From Liolophura sinensis (lineage: Eukaryota > Mollusca > Polyplacophora > Chitonida > Chitonidae): a stretch of DNA of 64,000 bases. Shown piece by piece: positions 49,161-61,013 of this stretch. Each line of letters opens with the position of its first letter. The stretch's first letter is position 1. The stretch spans positions 24,539,385 to 24,603,384 of the forward strand of contig NC_088295.1 in assembly GCF_032854445.1 (NCBI RefSeq), given 5' to 3'. Below the pieces are notes generated by a model. It saw only the letters and a program-made list of their open reading frames with translations, was not told the DNA's origin and searched no databases. Both the position numbers and the translations under genes were made by a program.

Positions 49161-49352
49161 GCAACAGCTTTGTTATTTTCACTGAAAAATTGGCGGCCCC
49201 TGTTATTTGAATGTTTTATAATCATAAAGGCAAAAACTACATTTCTGTAGCACATATTAAAGGTGCAAGACTATGACTTTTGTGTTTGGGCAACTGGCGT
49301 TTGACGACAAATTTAATAAAAACAAAAAGGAAAAAAACATCATAGGCCGCTA

Positions 49353-49534
49353 GTGAAAATGTTAGCCAGATATGAGGCGTTAATACATTTATTGAGGCGC
49401 GTCCATTCAACCAAGATTAAGGGGGACATAACTCGCCTGAAGGGGGCGCTTCTCCACTGTAAACTTTCATTTTTCGTCATAACAAAGGTGAATAGCCTAT
49501 TACGTCTTAATGACAGATGCTACGGATTTGAAAG
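49353..49534 (+). promoter_or_regulatory. Possible promoter / 5' UTR exon of WDR45-like gene
   Basis: A GC-richer stretch ends at a good donor (GAAAG|GTGAGA at 49534). An acceptor-like CACCTGCAG precedes the exon containing the WDR45-like start codon (exon from about 50553). Together these suggest a 5' UTR intron. No transcript evidence is available here. Confidence 0.3.
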
Positions 49535-50165
49535 GTGAGATGCGCCTGACAATGTGTAAAAGTGAATTTAAGACGGCAAGGAAGTAACAAAGTCAAGTGT
49601 ACCTAAATACCAACTCTCTTTTAACCCTAAATTACCGTTCAAACACTGGTCGCCCGTGTCGCATTGTAGAACAACAACAACAGGATAATCTTGACTTCGT
49701 GAGTGAAAATAAAAGAAAAATTGCTTTGGCAATATGTTTTCATCGTGTTTCCACGTTTTTAAAGTAGTCCAATATTGTCAAAAGTAACAAAAAGCTGAAA
49801 AATCAAGTGGCAAGACTGAGCCAGCTGAATGCAATATTTCACCATCTTTACTGTTGTAAAATGTAGGACCCTACATCTACATACTGACTTCTGTCAGATA
49901 ATCTGGTTGCCTCAACTTACATGTGACCCGTTGTGACAATGGTATCAAATATATAGGATACAGCGAGAGAGTGTTCTCAAACTCCTGAGTCACATTTATA
50001 AGGAAATACTTCATTTATGTATTTGCTGGGAAATCCTTGTGTGTTTCAGAGCAAGAAATAAAGAATTATGGGATAGGACCACAGTTCAGTACACCAGACC
50101 ATGTAAATTGTATACTTTGTAGATTAAAAGATGTAGCATTAAAATAGGGATTTATAGACCCCTAT

Positions 50166-50425
50166 CTATAGTGGGGAGGCCCGGGATTCACCCAGATCGA
50201 GTCGTAAATGGTACTTGTTGCTGCCACACTAGCGCTCAGCACGGAGAGATTAGAACAAGGAAGCAGGACTGGTTGGCTTTTTGTCCGTATAATATGGGAT
50301 GTCATATGTTCGGTGTCTTCTGCATGATACTTCTGTGGAAGCAGCAATTCACTGGCATGGACTTGCTCTGTCACAAGAAGACATAGTATATGTAAACACA
50401 CCTAATCACTCCTCTTCATCAAGCA
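50166..50425 (+). repeat. SINE family B
   Basis: Body GGTACTTGTTGCTGCCACAC, AGCGCTCAGCACGGAGAGAT and the 3' part CACAAGAAGACATAGTATAT match the copies at 36072 and 40401. The tRNA-like head is mostly lost. Confidence 0.75.
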
Positions 50426-50610
50426 TTCATTCATTTATAGACCCCCGTCACTTACTAAATTTGCAGCGAGATACTGACAGGTCACTCATTGAATATATAT
50501 TATTTTCAATTGATTTTATATGGATAAATTAAACTATCAATTTCACCTGCAGAAGGCCAGAAAGATGTAGCCGTGAGTGAGTACTTGTACATTGAAGGGA
50601 GTGTGTCATC

Positions 50611-53600
50611 ATGTCTAGTCGGGGTATCAACAGTCTGCGATTCAACCAGGATCATGGTAAACAGATTATCATTTGTGTTGTCATGTACATGTAAGAATAC
50701 CATGTTTGGAAACCATAGCAGTTAAAGCCTAGTGAGAAAGTTATGATTTCATTGAATAGTCAAAACATCAGTGCCAAAATTTTCCTACCTTGAATTTTTC
50801 ATACTCTGGTTTCTTTTCAAATTCCTGACCAGTTGGGTCCCAGGTTCGAATCTAGAGTTAGCAGGAGATTTGTCAGGTTCGCCTCTTGCTCAGCCTAGTT
50901 GTTGGGCCGAGTGCAGTGGTTTTTCCCTTCCTCTGCCTGGTTCCAGGCCAGTTACAGAGGTTTCCTTTGGGCTCTACCTTGTTCCTGACCATTTGCAGAG
51001 GTTTCCCTTGGGCTGTACCTAGTTCCTGACCAGGTGCAGTGGTTTTCCCTGGCTCTGCCTGGTTCCTGGCCAGGTGCAGTAGTTTCCCGAGTGATGGCCT
51101 GGTGTTAGTTCACCAGGGCTTTGTGTGCTGCCTTGCCAGGTGAGTTTCCCCTGGACACTGCCTGTTACCTTGCCAGATGTGTTGGTTTCCTCTGGACACT
51201 GCAGATTACCTTGCCAGTTGTGTTGGTTTCCCTTGGATTCTGCTTGCTACCTTGCCGGATGTGTTAGTTTCCCCTGGACACTTCCTGTTACCTTGTCAGG
51301 TATGTTGGTTTCCCCTGGACCCTGCTTGCTACCTTGCCAGGTGTGTTGGTTTCCCTGGCCTGGTTTCATTTCCATCGTTTCAGCCACACACAAGGCAAAT
51401 TGACAGTAATATAAGTCACTTTAACTGAATTGCAGTATTCTTAAATTCAGCCTGTAATTCATGTTCATGCAGGCTGAGAAGTTCTCTGGTACAGCATGAT
51501 GATCTGCCATGATATATCACCACCCTCTATCATATTTTCTCCACTCACTCCCTGGATCACTGTTGTATGAATCAATTGCAAATAACCTCTTGTACGAGCA
51601 TAGAAATAAAACACAGATTATTGATTAAATAACCATCAGTGCAGCAAACAAGTCACCTTCAGTTGTAAGATATAACATATCAAAATCACGATACACTTAT
51701 ATGTGATGTAAAAAAAGTTGTGATTTGCAATAAGTTTCTCATTTCTTTGGAGATTTGTGAAACTGAAAAGATGTGGTGTCACCATAAAGTTAAAGGTAAT
51801 TTACAGATGATGCCATCCTAAAAGATCCGACAGATCCAAGTTATTCATCACTTCCATTGTACAAAATGAAGTTAAAAGCTTTTGACTACATGTACATTGA
51901 ATATGAGCAGTTCATGGCACTGATTTTCAGCTAAGTAATATTGTTATGACCTACGAACATGAAGTGCTTTAAATTGTTGGTATAACAAAATTATTTCACT
52001 ATGCTCTGATAACGTGTTTCTGTCTGGAATTAATAGTATGCTGATTTCTTATCTTTTTCTTATTTACAGGTTGCTTCACTTGTGCAACAGAATCAGGCCT
52101 GCGTCTGTACAATGTAGAGCCTCTAGCACAGAAACTACACCTTGGTAATGGTATATTTGAACAAGGGAATGATTGTGTGCTATGTGTGCGATCAAAATCT
52201 GTTCAGAATCTCTTGCTTTTGACAGTATGTTTAGTATTAAGTACAGTGTTATTTTTAACAAGAGAGTTCTAATGTGTTAGGGAATACGCTGTGTCTGCCC
52301 CAGATCAACTGCACATGTTCTTTTTTGCTGAATTGCAATGTTTATACCAAGCTCCATGTCAGTAAAACTATAAATTGCCCGAGAGTCCTGGAATGAAGTA
52401 AGTGTAGAAACCTATTCCTTAGGTCTGCTTCCACACATAGTAATAGTTGTAAGAAGTTAAGACTATCAAATTGCTGTAAGTAACTTATAATTTCATGGAA
52501 TACATCATGAATTAATTATAATGAAATCTTATGAAGTTAAATGCGGTTTGCTGTTAATCACATAAAGTTCCACTTATAGCAGAACAGGGTGATTATTTGG
52601 TAAAAATTCCATTCTATTCTTTCATAGCCTATGGGTGATTTTCTGTGTCATTTGTATACTTTAATGACATGTGTATTTTATTGTTCAGGTGTAGAGCATG
52701 TTGGCAGTGTTGCCACAGCAGAAATGTTACACAGGACAAACCTCATAGCACTGGTCGGGGGAGGAGCCTTACCCAAGTTTGCTGAAAATGCAGGTACAGT
52801 GTGATAGCATTCTCAACGATACATTATTCTGGTTTGATTGACAGCTTGTTCAGCATAAATAGCTTGGTACTCTCTTTGACTTTATTTGCTTAATTGGTGT
52901 TTTGCGCCATACTCAAGAATATTTCACTTATATGACAGCGGCTAGCATTATGGTGGGAGAAACCGGGCAGAACCTGGGGGAAACCCACGACCATCCACAG
53001 GTTGCTGACAGACCTTCCAATGTATGGCCGGAGGCGAAGCCAGCATTCGCTGGACTTGAACTCACAGCGACTGAATTGGTGAGAGGCTCCTGGGTCATTT
53101 CGCTGCGATAGCACGCTAACCAACTGAGCCACGGAGGCCCCCTTGGTATTCTTTGTGTGTGTTCTAAAATTGAATGTGTGGCAGATGTAGTTAATAGAGA
53201 GTTGCCAACACAGCCTAATTATTATTGTTTATTAAACTAGTGCAATATGATTTGTTTGCATTGAGGCAACGAAAAATAAGAAATGATTTCCTCATTAGAG
53301 GTATAACTCTAAAAAATGTTAGGAAAACCATCAAACACATTATGCAAGCTTGTTTGGGCATCATTATACATTGTTTGATGAAGAAATATAAATTTAAAAA
53401 ATATATATTTTCTTCCATTCATGTTCTAGAATACAAAGGTTTTAACGAAATGCTGTTTTATGTCTTGTATCAGTTTTTTTAATTGAGTTTTTAGACACAT
53501 TTATGCTTGTATCGCCCTGTGTAAACATGAACATTTTCTTCTCTCAGTTCTGATTTGGGATGACAGTCAGAAGGGACCAGACAAGGTTGTCTTAGAGGTG

Positions 53601-56600
53601 ACATTTGCTCAGCCAGTCCTGGGTGTCAGGCTACAGAGGGATAGGTTTGTTATATTTACATTGCTTTCTTCAGTTTTTCATGTGGGAGAGATGGTCCCTT
53701 GTTTATGGAGACCTCTTCATGTTTTGGCAGCAGCTACAATTTATAAGTGAGGAAGTTTATCAGGTACTTGACCTAAACCGGTGGTTTGCTCTGCACACAC
53801 TGGTTTCCTCTTCCCATGATCCTTAGAAGTCAGGGAGTTTGTCAGGTATCTGGCCTAAATTGGTGGTTTGCTCTGGGCACACTGTGTTCCTCTTCCCCTG
53901 ATCCTGAGAAGTCAGGGAGTTTGTCAGGTACCTGGCCTAAGTCGGCGGTTTGCTCTGGGCACACTGTGTTTATGTTCCCATGAACCTGATAAGTCAGGGA
54001 GTTTGTCAGGTACCTGGCCTAAATCTGTGGTTTGCTCTGTGCACACTGGGTTCCTCTTCCCATGAACCTGATAAGTCAGGGAGTTTGTCAGGTACCTGGC
54101 CTAAATTGGTGGTTTGCTCTGCGCACACTGGGTTCCTCTTCCCATGATCCTGAGAAGTCAGGAAGTTTGTCAGGTACCTGGCCTAAATCGGTGATTTGCT
54201 CTGCGCACACTGTGTTCCTCTTCCCATGATCCTGAGAAGTCAGGAAGTTTGTCAGGTACCTGGCCTAAATGGGTGGTTTGCTCTGCGCACACTGGGTTCC
54301 TCTTCCCATGATCCTGAGAAGTCAGGAAGTTTGTCAGGTACCTGGCCTAAATCGGTGATTTGCTCTGCACACCCTGGGTTCCTCTTCCCATGATCCTGAG
54401 AAGTCAGGAAGTTTGTCAGGTACCTGGCCTAAATGGGTGGTTTGCTCTGGGCACACTGGGTTCCTCTTCCCATGAACCTGATAAGTCAGGAAGTTTGTCA
54501 GGTACCTGGCCTAAATCGGTGGTTTGCTCTGTGCACACTGGGTTCCTCTTCCCATGATCCTGAGAAGTCAGGAAGTTTGTCAGGTACCTGGCCTAAATTG
54601 GTGGTTTGCTCTGTGCACACTGGGTTCCTCTTCCCATGATCCTGAGAAGTCAGGAAGTTTGTCAGGTACCTGGCCTAAATCGGTGCTTTGCTCTGTGCAC
54701 ACTGGGTTCCTCTTCCCATGAACCTGATAAGTCAGGGAGTTTGTCAGGTACCTGGCCTAAATCAGTGGTTTGCTCTGCGCACACTGGGTTCCTCTTCCCA
54801 TGATCCTGAGAAGTCAGGAAGTTTGTCAGGTACCTGGCCTAAATCGGTGGTTTGCTCTGGGCACACTGGGTTCCTCTTCCCATGATCCTGACCACCATCA
54901 TTTAAGTGGAAAGTTTTTGAGCGCATCATTCAACACCAATCAAATTAATTAATAGATTTTCAGAGCTTGGTGTTCATCATGACCTTATGTCAGTTAAACT
55001 AACAGGTATAAACCCATTGTTGCAAAGCCAGGGTGTTATTTTTTTGTGGTAAAAAAACAAGTGAAGTCTTTGCAACTGAATATAATGTATATCTCTGGGA
55101 TGGAGGTTTTACATAATAAAAATACATTAAAAGTCATGTTATGTAAAAAGATGGCTGCAAAGTGGGTGCTGTGGATTTTGTTTCAAGTGTAGGGCCTACA
55201 TAAACCATGTGCTTAGACAACTGAGGTTTTCTCTTGCAGGTTGATTGTGATACTGCGCAACCAGGTGCATGTGTTCAGCTTTCCCAACAATGTGGAAAAA
55301 TTGTACAGCTTTGACACCAGGGACAACCCAAAAGGTATGTCATGGTGACAAATTTGAAAAAGTAATCCACAGTATAGGTCACTTCTGTTCAAATTTGCGG
55401 CCAATATTTTTAGTGAACGTGAATACATGTTACCTGTATCCATCTTGTTTTTCCCAGGTTTGTGTGCTGTGAGCCCCTATGGACATGTTCTGGTGTTTCC
55501 TGGATCTAAGTGTGGCAGTCTGCAGATTGTGGTCAGTACCCATTTAGTGTTACCTGATGGTTTTCAGAGAACATGTGGCAATGAAAGCATGGTATTAACG
55601 GATATCAAACAATCACCTGATTGTAATGGGTAAAACAGTTGAGATTCTTTGTGTTACTGTCGAATGACACATGCAGTTGACATGAAAATGAATGGCCAAG
55701 ATCACAGTTGAAGACTGAACATGTAGTAGTGTCTAAATACTTTACCCTCAGCTTCTTTCTAAAGAGATAGAATATGTAGAGGTGGACAAGCATTGTTCAT
55801 GATTGGTATTAAGAACTATTGAAATTTAAAACCTTGATCACTTGATGTGAAATTCACAATGAAAGGGTGCAATAGGATGGTAAACCATTCATTTCTAAAG
55901 AGTACTCATAAAAAGTTCAGTTCTATTCTTATTTTTTTCACTTTATGATTTTAAACTTTTCTGTGCTCTTTTTCTAGATGATTCATATACTTCTACACCC
56001 ATGTTCCATATTGACTAGTCAGTATGTCTTTATCTGGTGAACTGTTTTCTGTAGGACCTGGAGACCACACAGCCTGGAAGCTCTGCCTCACCGGTCACTA
56101 TAAATGCTCACCAGGGAGAGCTGGCCTGTGTGGCTATAGATCAGCGTGGGACCAAGGCTGCTACAGCCTCAAGAAAGGTGGGATCTGGTATAGAATCTTT
56201 CAGTGTTAAGAGTCTCCATGTTTCTGTTCTTTTGGTATTGAGGCAGTTGTGGGGCACTTGGAGTAAGAGTTCTCCCAAACATGAGTAGTACCAGATCATT
56301 GTCAAACTACACAGCACGGGTAAGTGGGCCCTCGCTGGCTCGTTGAGGTCACTTGTAGTAGCTGATCTGCCTTGATGAAAGAGGTCACATGATTGTACTC
56401 AGTTTCTGCTTGTTCGGTTGTAAATTTAAGTGAAGTGCAGTAGCTTATGGGTTAAATGTCCACCGATAAAGCTTAGGCTCATAAATAACAACATGGATCA
56501 GAGTAATAGACAACATCATTTGAACTCTTTTAATTTTTTTAGCAAGAGTTTGTTGTAATATATGTGTATGTACACGTGGCTGAAATACCAGTAAGTTACT

Positions 56601-59600
56601 GTACGTGAAATGCCTTTAAATGTGAGCACAGAGATATTAAGTTGTATTACCAAGGTAGCTGAAATCAAGAGGTACATACAATAGGGAAATATAAATAGGG
56701 ATATTGAAGGGATTATAGTAAACATAATTTTTGTTCCACATCTACTTCTGTGAAAAAGGAGAAATTAAAGCATTCAGGTAAATAGTGTATGAGAAAAGAG
56801 ATGGCTCGGCTTGATGGTAGCATGGTTGTATATTTGTGATGTAACACTCAGTACTGGACAACACTACATGTAGTCAGGTGCAAAGAGATATTCACGGTCA
56901 TGCCATTTGTGTAATCTGGGAATAAATGAGAGCATGCATGCAGACTACATGTGTATATATTGTTTGTTTTAGGGTACATTGATTCGAGTATTTGATATTG
57001 TTAAAAAATATCAGATTGTGGAATTAAGAAGAGGTGCTGACCCTGCTACCCTGTACTGGTGAGTTGTGTCTGTAATGCCTGCTACATTTGTATTATGTAC
57101 TGGTTAGTTCTGTGATAAGTGCTTGCTTCTCTGCACTAGTGAGTCTCGTCACTGCTACCCTGTACTGGTGAGTTCTGTCTGAAATGCCTACTACATTTGT
57201 ATTATGTACTGGTTAGTTCTGTGATAAGTGCTTGCTTCTCTGCACTAGTGAGTCCTGTCACTGCTACCCTGTACTGGTGAGTTGTGTCTGTAATGCCTAC
57301 TACATTTGTATTATGTACTGGTTCTGTGATAAGTGCCTGCTACTCTACACTTGTGAGCCCTGTTACTGCTACTCCATACTGGTGAGTTTTCCTCACAAGT
57401 GCCTGCTACACTGTGAGTTCTGTGACTGCTACTCTGTCCTGGTGAGTCCTGTCAAAGCTACTTTGTACTGGTGAGTTCCTTGACAAGTGCCTGCTACTAT
57501 GTACTGGTGAGCTCTTTGACAAGTGCCTGTTACTCTGTGCTGGTGAGTTGTGTGACTCCTACTCTGTAGTGAAGTTGCGGAATGTAACCCAAAGGGTCTG
57601 AAAATATAGTTATTTTGTGAATTTCTGCAGTTGTCATGGATCATTTTCAGTTCTGCAAGACACAAATCAGGTTAGTTGATTATGGGGACCACTCGGTTGA
57701 CATGGGTTTAGGCTAGGGAAGTTTTAATGCATGCGTGAAGATGCGGTAAATGTGGCTTGCCATCGATCGGACACATTAGAAATAGTTTCTCCCTGTAACA
57801 GTTACTCTGCTAACACTTCATGCTGGTGAATTTTTAGTAAGGATATAACTTACGGTGTATGGTAATCATACTAACCGGATTGCCATTTTCTTGATGTGAT
57901 GTTTGGGCCTCATCCCCAGTCCTTATCGCTATACAGTATTTTAATTCTTGGTTGATACATAGACACAAAATTGATGTGTAATTAATACCTTTTCATGGTT
58001 GCGATGGTAACTAGATTGCCAATGTCTACCGTGTATTGATGTAAATAGGAATGGATTTTCTCTCTCTCTTATTGACAATATCATTATGAAAGAGGGCTTA
58101 ATTTGACTGTAATAGTAGATTGTAGGCAATACTTGTTACTCTGAGCAAGGAATAATGTTGACAGTGCCTGGTGCTGTATCTTGGAGAGTCGTAAGCTAAG
58201 CCTGCTACCCATAAAATGCCTCTTGTTCAAATAGGATATGTGCAAGTCAGGTAAAAGTGAGGTAATTTTGCAGGTAATTATTTCATGTATGATTTTACCC
58301 TTTTTATCTCTTTTTCAATCCACAATACACAATCACAGCCATGATCCTGTAAGCCAAACAGCATTTCAGGAGTCTCATTCAAGTTCATGGAGGTTTAGGC
58401 GAGACAGGGAGGGGGCTCGCAAACTAACAAGACTTATCAACACATGATTTTACGGTACCTGGTAACAGCACTGTTCATGCGAGATGTGGACATTCAGTGC
58501 AGAAAATACAGTAAAGCTACCACCTTGTCTCGTCCAAACCTGCCTGAACCCATGAGGCACCAGAAATGCTGATTATGCTTATTATTGTATGCGTGTGATA
58601 ACTGAAATACATATTCAACATAGAACTTTATAGACATCTTTCTTAGTAAGCTATTATGTCTGTATTTGTGGAAGATTTTTGATTTTTTCATGGAGTATAT
58701 ATGTTTGGCTTGCAATATATCTCAGTGTTATGAACCTTGTTTTTCAGCTTAAACTTTAGCCATGACTCCTCATTCTTGTGTGCCTCTAGTGATAAAGGAA
58801 CAGTACATATATTTGCTGTCAGAGATACTCATCTGAATAAAAGATCATCGTAAGTATTTTCATGCAAAACGGCTATAATCTCTTCTATCTGTCTTGTTAC
58901 TTTTAACAGAATTATAATGTACTTTCCTTGATAAGCATGACTTATATAATATATTAGTCTTGCTTATATCTTATTTAGTACCAGCAACGGGAAACTGGTA
59001 AAACTCCTTCTCGCCTGTATCAAGACGGTCCAAAGTTGTGAACTCATTTGTTCTTTCCATGATTACATCATAATTAGCAGTGTATGTGTGCTCATAAAAC
59101 ATATATGAAGTACACACGCACTGCAGCATCACAGAAGAAAATGAAGTGTTCTCCTGTCATTTGGACTGCCTGTGTACATGTAGCTTTTCCTCAAGTTTCC
59201 CATTGTGCAGTCCTTGGTAAGGAGCATGTGTCTGAATGTACTTTACATAAATAGATACAGTATGAGTTTTGTGTATATGAGTCTGCTTTGCTTTGTTTAC
59301 CAGTATTAACACAAAGATAGATGAATGTAATTACATTGTACCTAATATTTCTCCAAGAGGTTCTTTAATATTATAGCGCAGTGATGTTTTAATCCTCCAT
59401 GGCACCTTTGAGCATTTGTCCAGCACCCGGATGCCTGTATATAATTGTGTGTTGTAGACTGAAGAAAATGGGTTTCCTGGGCCAGTATGTGGAGTCTCAA
59501 TGGGGTCTAGCTAGCTTCACTGTACCAGCTGAATGTGCCTGTATCTGTGCATTTGGGCCTGGCCACTCCGTAATAGGTGAGATTATTGATATATAGATGT

Positions 59601-60352
59601 GAACCTCCAGAAGTGCAACATACAAAGTCTAATGATGCTAGTCTTTTCTTAGTTACAGTATGTGTGGATGGTACCTTCCATAAAGTACAGCGTAGTGAGT
59701 CTAACATTCTCAAACTTCCCTGTCTCACCATAATATGGCTGAAATACTTTCAGTGGGACATTAAACCAATTTATTCGTTTAAATTTTTTTCCCTCAGGTT
59801 CACTGTATTTGCATATGTAATCTTCCCGAGTGCAGAATAATAAGTTCAAAGAGGCTATACCTGAGATTTTTGGTGAAAACTCAGTCAGCCCACATCCAAT
59901 CAAATTTTTATTATCATTTTAGAATAGCCCAAGATAATAACTTTTCACAAAATGTCAGTCCCATCTATGCCTGTGCTACCGTTCAAAATTAGTAATGAAG
60001 TTCCTGAAACTGATAATCTCTTTCAGTCTTTAGAATCATGTTAACACTATAAATATTGCAGGTACAGGTCTGACATTTACTGAAGGGCAATAATTTATGT
60101 CATTCTGAAATAGTGATTTGATTTTATTTGGCCCGATTGATTTTTTGCCAAAATTTCTTGGTAAATATAGAATATTTTGTTTCATTACAAAATATCGATA
60201 AAAATCTACAACCCACTTCATGATACTTGTCATTACTGTTCACAGCTATATGTGTAGATGGTACCTTCCATAAGTATGTGTTCACTACTGATGGTAACTG
60301 TAACAGAGAAGCCTTTGATGTGTACTGGGATGTGGGAGATGACAGTGACTGA
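50611..60352 (+). CDS. WDR45: WD repeat domain phosphoinositide-interacting protein 4 (WIPI4)-like
   Basis: PROPPIN beta-propellers of this type bind PI3P and PI(3,5)P2 on the phagophore and recruit the lipid-transfer protein ATG2 in autophagy. Eleven coding exons chain in phase: 50611-50656, 52070-52144, 52689-52793, 53548-53644, 55240-55334, 55458-55531, 56055-56177, 56973-57058, 58748-58849, 59458-59576, 60246-60352. They sum to 1029 nt, 342 residues plus stop. The LRRG lipid-binding motif is at residues 223-226 ([13 protein letters not shown]). Other hallmarks are SLRFNQDHG at the start, [56 protein letters not shown] and a final [19 protein letters not shown]. These match WDR45 better than WDR45B, which lacks the DPATLY and NREAFDVY wording. 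AATAAA at 60678-60683 probably ends the transcript. Confidence 0.95.
50842..51370 (+). repeat. Degenerate tandem repeat of about 41 bp, SINE-like start
   Basis: Units resemble GTGTTGGTTTCCCCTGGACA plus CTGCCTGTTACCTTGCCAG. The 5' end has a B-box-like GGTTCGAATC and GGTTTTCCCTGGCTCTGCCT, similar to SINE bodies. About ten diverged units lie in intron 1 of the WDR45-like gene. Confidence 0.75.
52883..53142 (-). repeat. SINE family A, complete
   Basis: Minus strand: head GGGGGCCTCCGTGGCTCAGT, body GGTCGTGGGTTTCCCCCAGG, tail side TATGGCGCAAAACACCAATT. One of the best-preserved copies. It lies in intron 3 of the WDR45-like gene. Confidence 0.9.
53755..54957 (+). repeat. 82-bp minisatellite ending in a SINE tail
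   Basis: About 14 tandem units of 82 bp contain TTTGTCAGGTACCTGGCCTA, GGTGGTTTGCTCTG and CACACTGGGTTCCTCTTCCC. The last unit runs into TGACCACCATCATTTAAGTG and CAACACCAATCAAATTAATT, which is the SINE family A type 3' end. The unit aligns with the SINE body (GGGCTCTGCCCGGTTTCCTC). It lies in intron 4 of the WDR45-like gene and creates many short spurious frames. Confidence 0.9.
57045..57560 (+). repeat. Tandem array copied from an exon end and its splice donor
   Basis: The first unit is the end of WDR45-like exon 8 and the start of intron 8 (CTGCTACCCTGTACTGGTGAGT, split at the donor after base 57058). Variants of this, alternating with GACAAGTGCCTGCTAC-type spacers, repeat about ten times. 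Several units keep ACTGGTGAGT, so the intron carries a row of donor-like sites. Confidence 0.85.
59653..59840 (+). pseudogene. Exon 11-like copy in WDR45-like intron 10
   Basis: After an acceptor-like TTTTCTTAG, about 35 bases match the start of the true last exon at 60246 (VCVDGTFHK in the copy, ICVDGTFHK in the real exon). It then diverges and stays open in that frame to a stop at 59838-59840. At 59728-59790 it overlaps a SINE-tail-like segment (CCATAATATGGCTGAAATAC). If spliced in, it would replace the C-terminus. It is more likely a decayed partial duplicate. Confidence 0.7.
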
Positions 60353-60677
60353 CAAAACAGAACTCTCTGTCCAGTGGATAGTTCGGGTGTTTCTTGTCTG
60401 ATATGACAAGTGTGCTTCTCCAGGGTCTGTAATTTATAAAGTTCAGTTCATAACAATGTTTTTATTGGACTCTTCTCTTACATGTGTAACAGAAACAAGA
60501 GCTAAGGCCATAGCTAGTTTGCAATGAACATGTACTTGTGGATTCATCCAGCAAATACAAACATAAAGTTTGGACATGAATGTGTATATGTATAGTGATG
60601 TACGAAGATATTTTTATGGTTGTGCGATCCAGGTGTTGTTTAATGGGACTTGTACATTTTCCCTATTGTTATATTTT

Positions 60678-60683
60678 AATAAA
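60678..60683 (+). terminator. Poly(A) signal, WDR45-like gene
   Basis: AATAAA about 330 bases after the stop codon, in a T-rich context. It is a good candidate for the transcript end. Confidence 0.6.
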
Positions 60684-60851
60684 TCATTTGGGTATTACTT
60701 CAGTAATGAAATGTATTTGAAAGAACAGTGTTAAGTTGAAAGAACAGTGTTAAGTTAGGGTTTTCAGTTAAATTTTGGACACATGTACATAATGTATCTT
60801 CCAAATGACTGTATAGAGCTTGGAGGTTATCCAAACTAATTACATTTATTA

Positions 60852-61013
60852 CCCTATTTCTTTTAAAATCTGGAACACCTGGTCTGCTCATTTTAGCCAA
60901 TGGATATGTAATAGTGGTAGAAATACTGTTTCTTTTTTCTCACTTAGTTATACTCATACCTTTACTTTTCCAAAAGGCTGGTAAAGAAGTGTAATTTTCT
61001 ACTTTCAACACTT
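60852..61013 (-). repeat. Interspersed repeat family C, copy 3
   Basis: On the minus strand it reads GTTGAAAGTAGAAAATTACA, GGAAAAGTAAAGGTATGAGT and CTAAAATGAGCAGACCAGGT, matching 26680-26873 and 33940-34135. Confidence 0.65.

Noticed and set aside
53786-54952. Series of 65-codon frames with near-identical sequence
   Set aside because: Each is one or two units of the 82-bp minisatellite within a WDR45-like intron.
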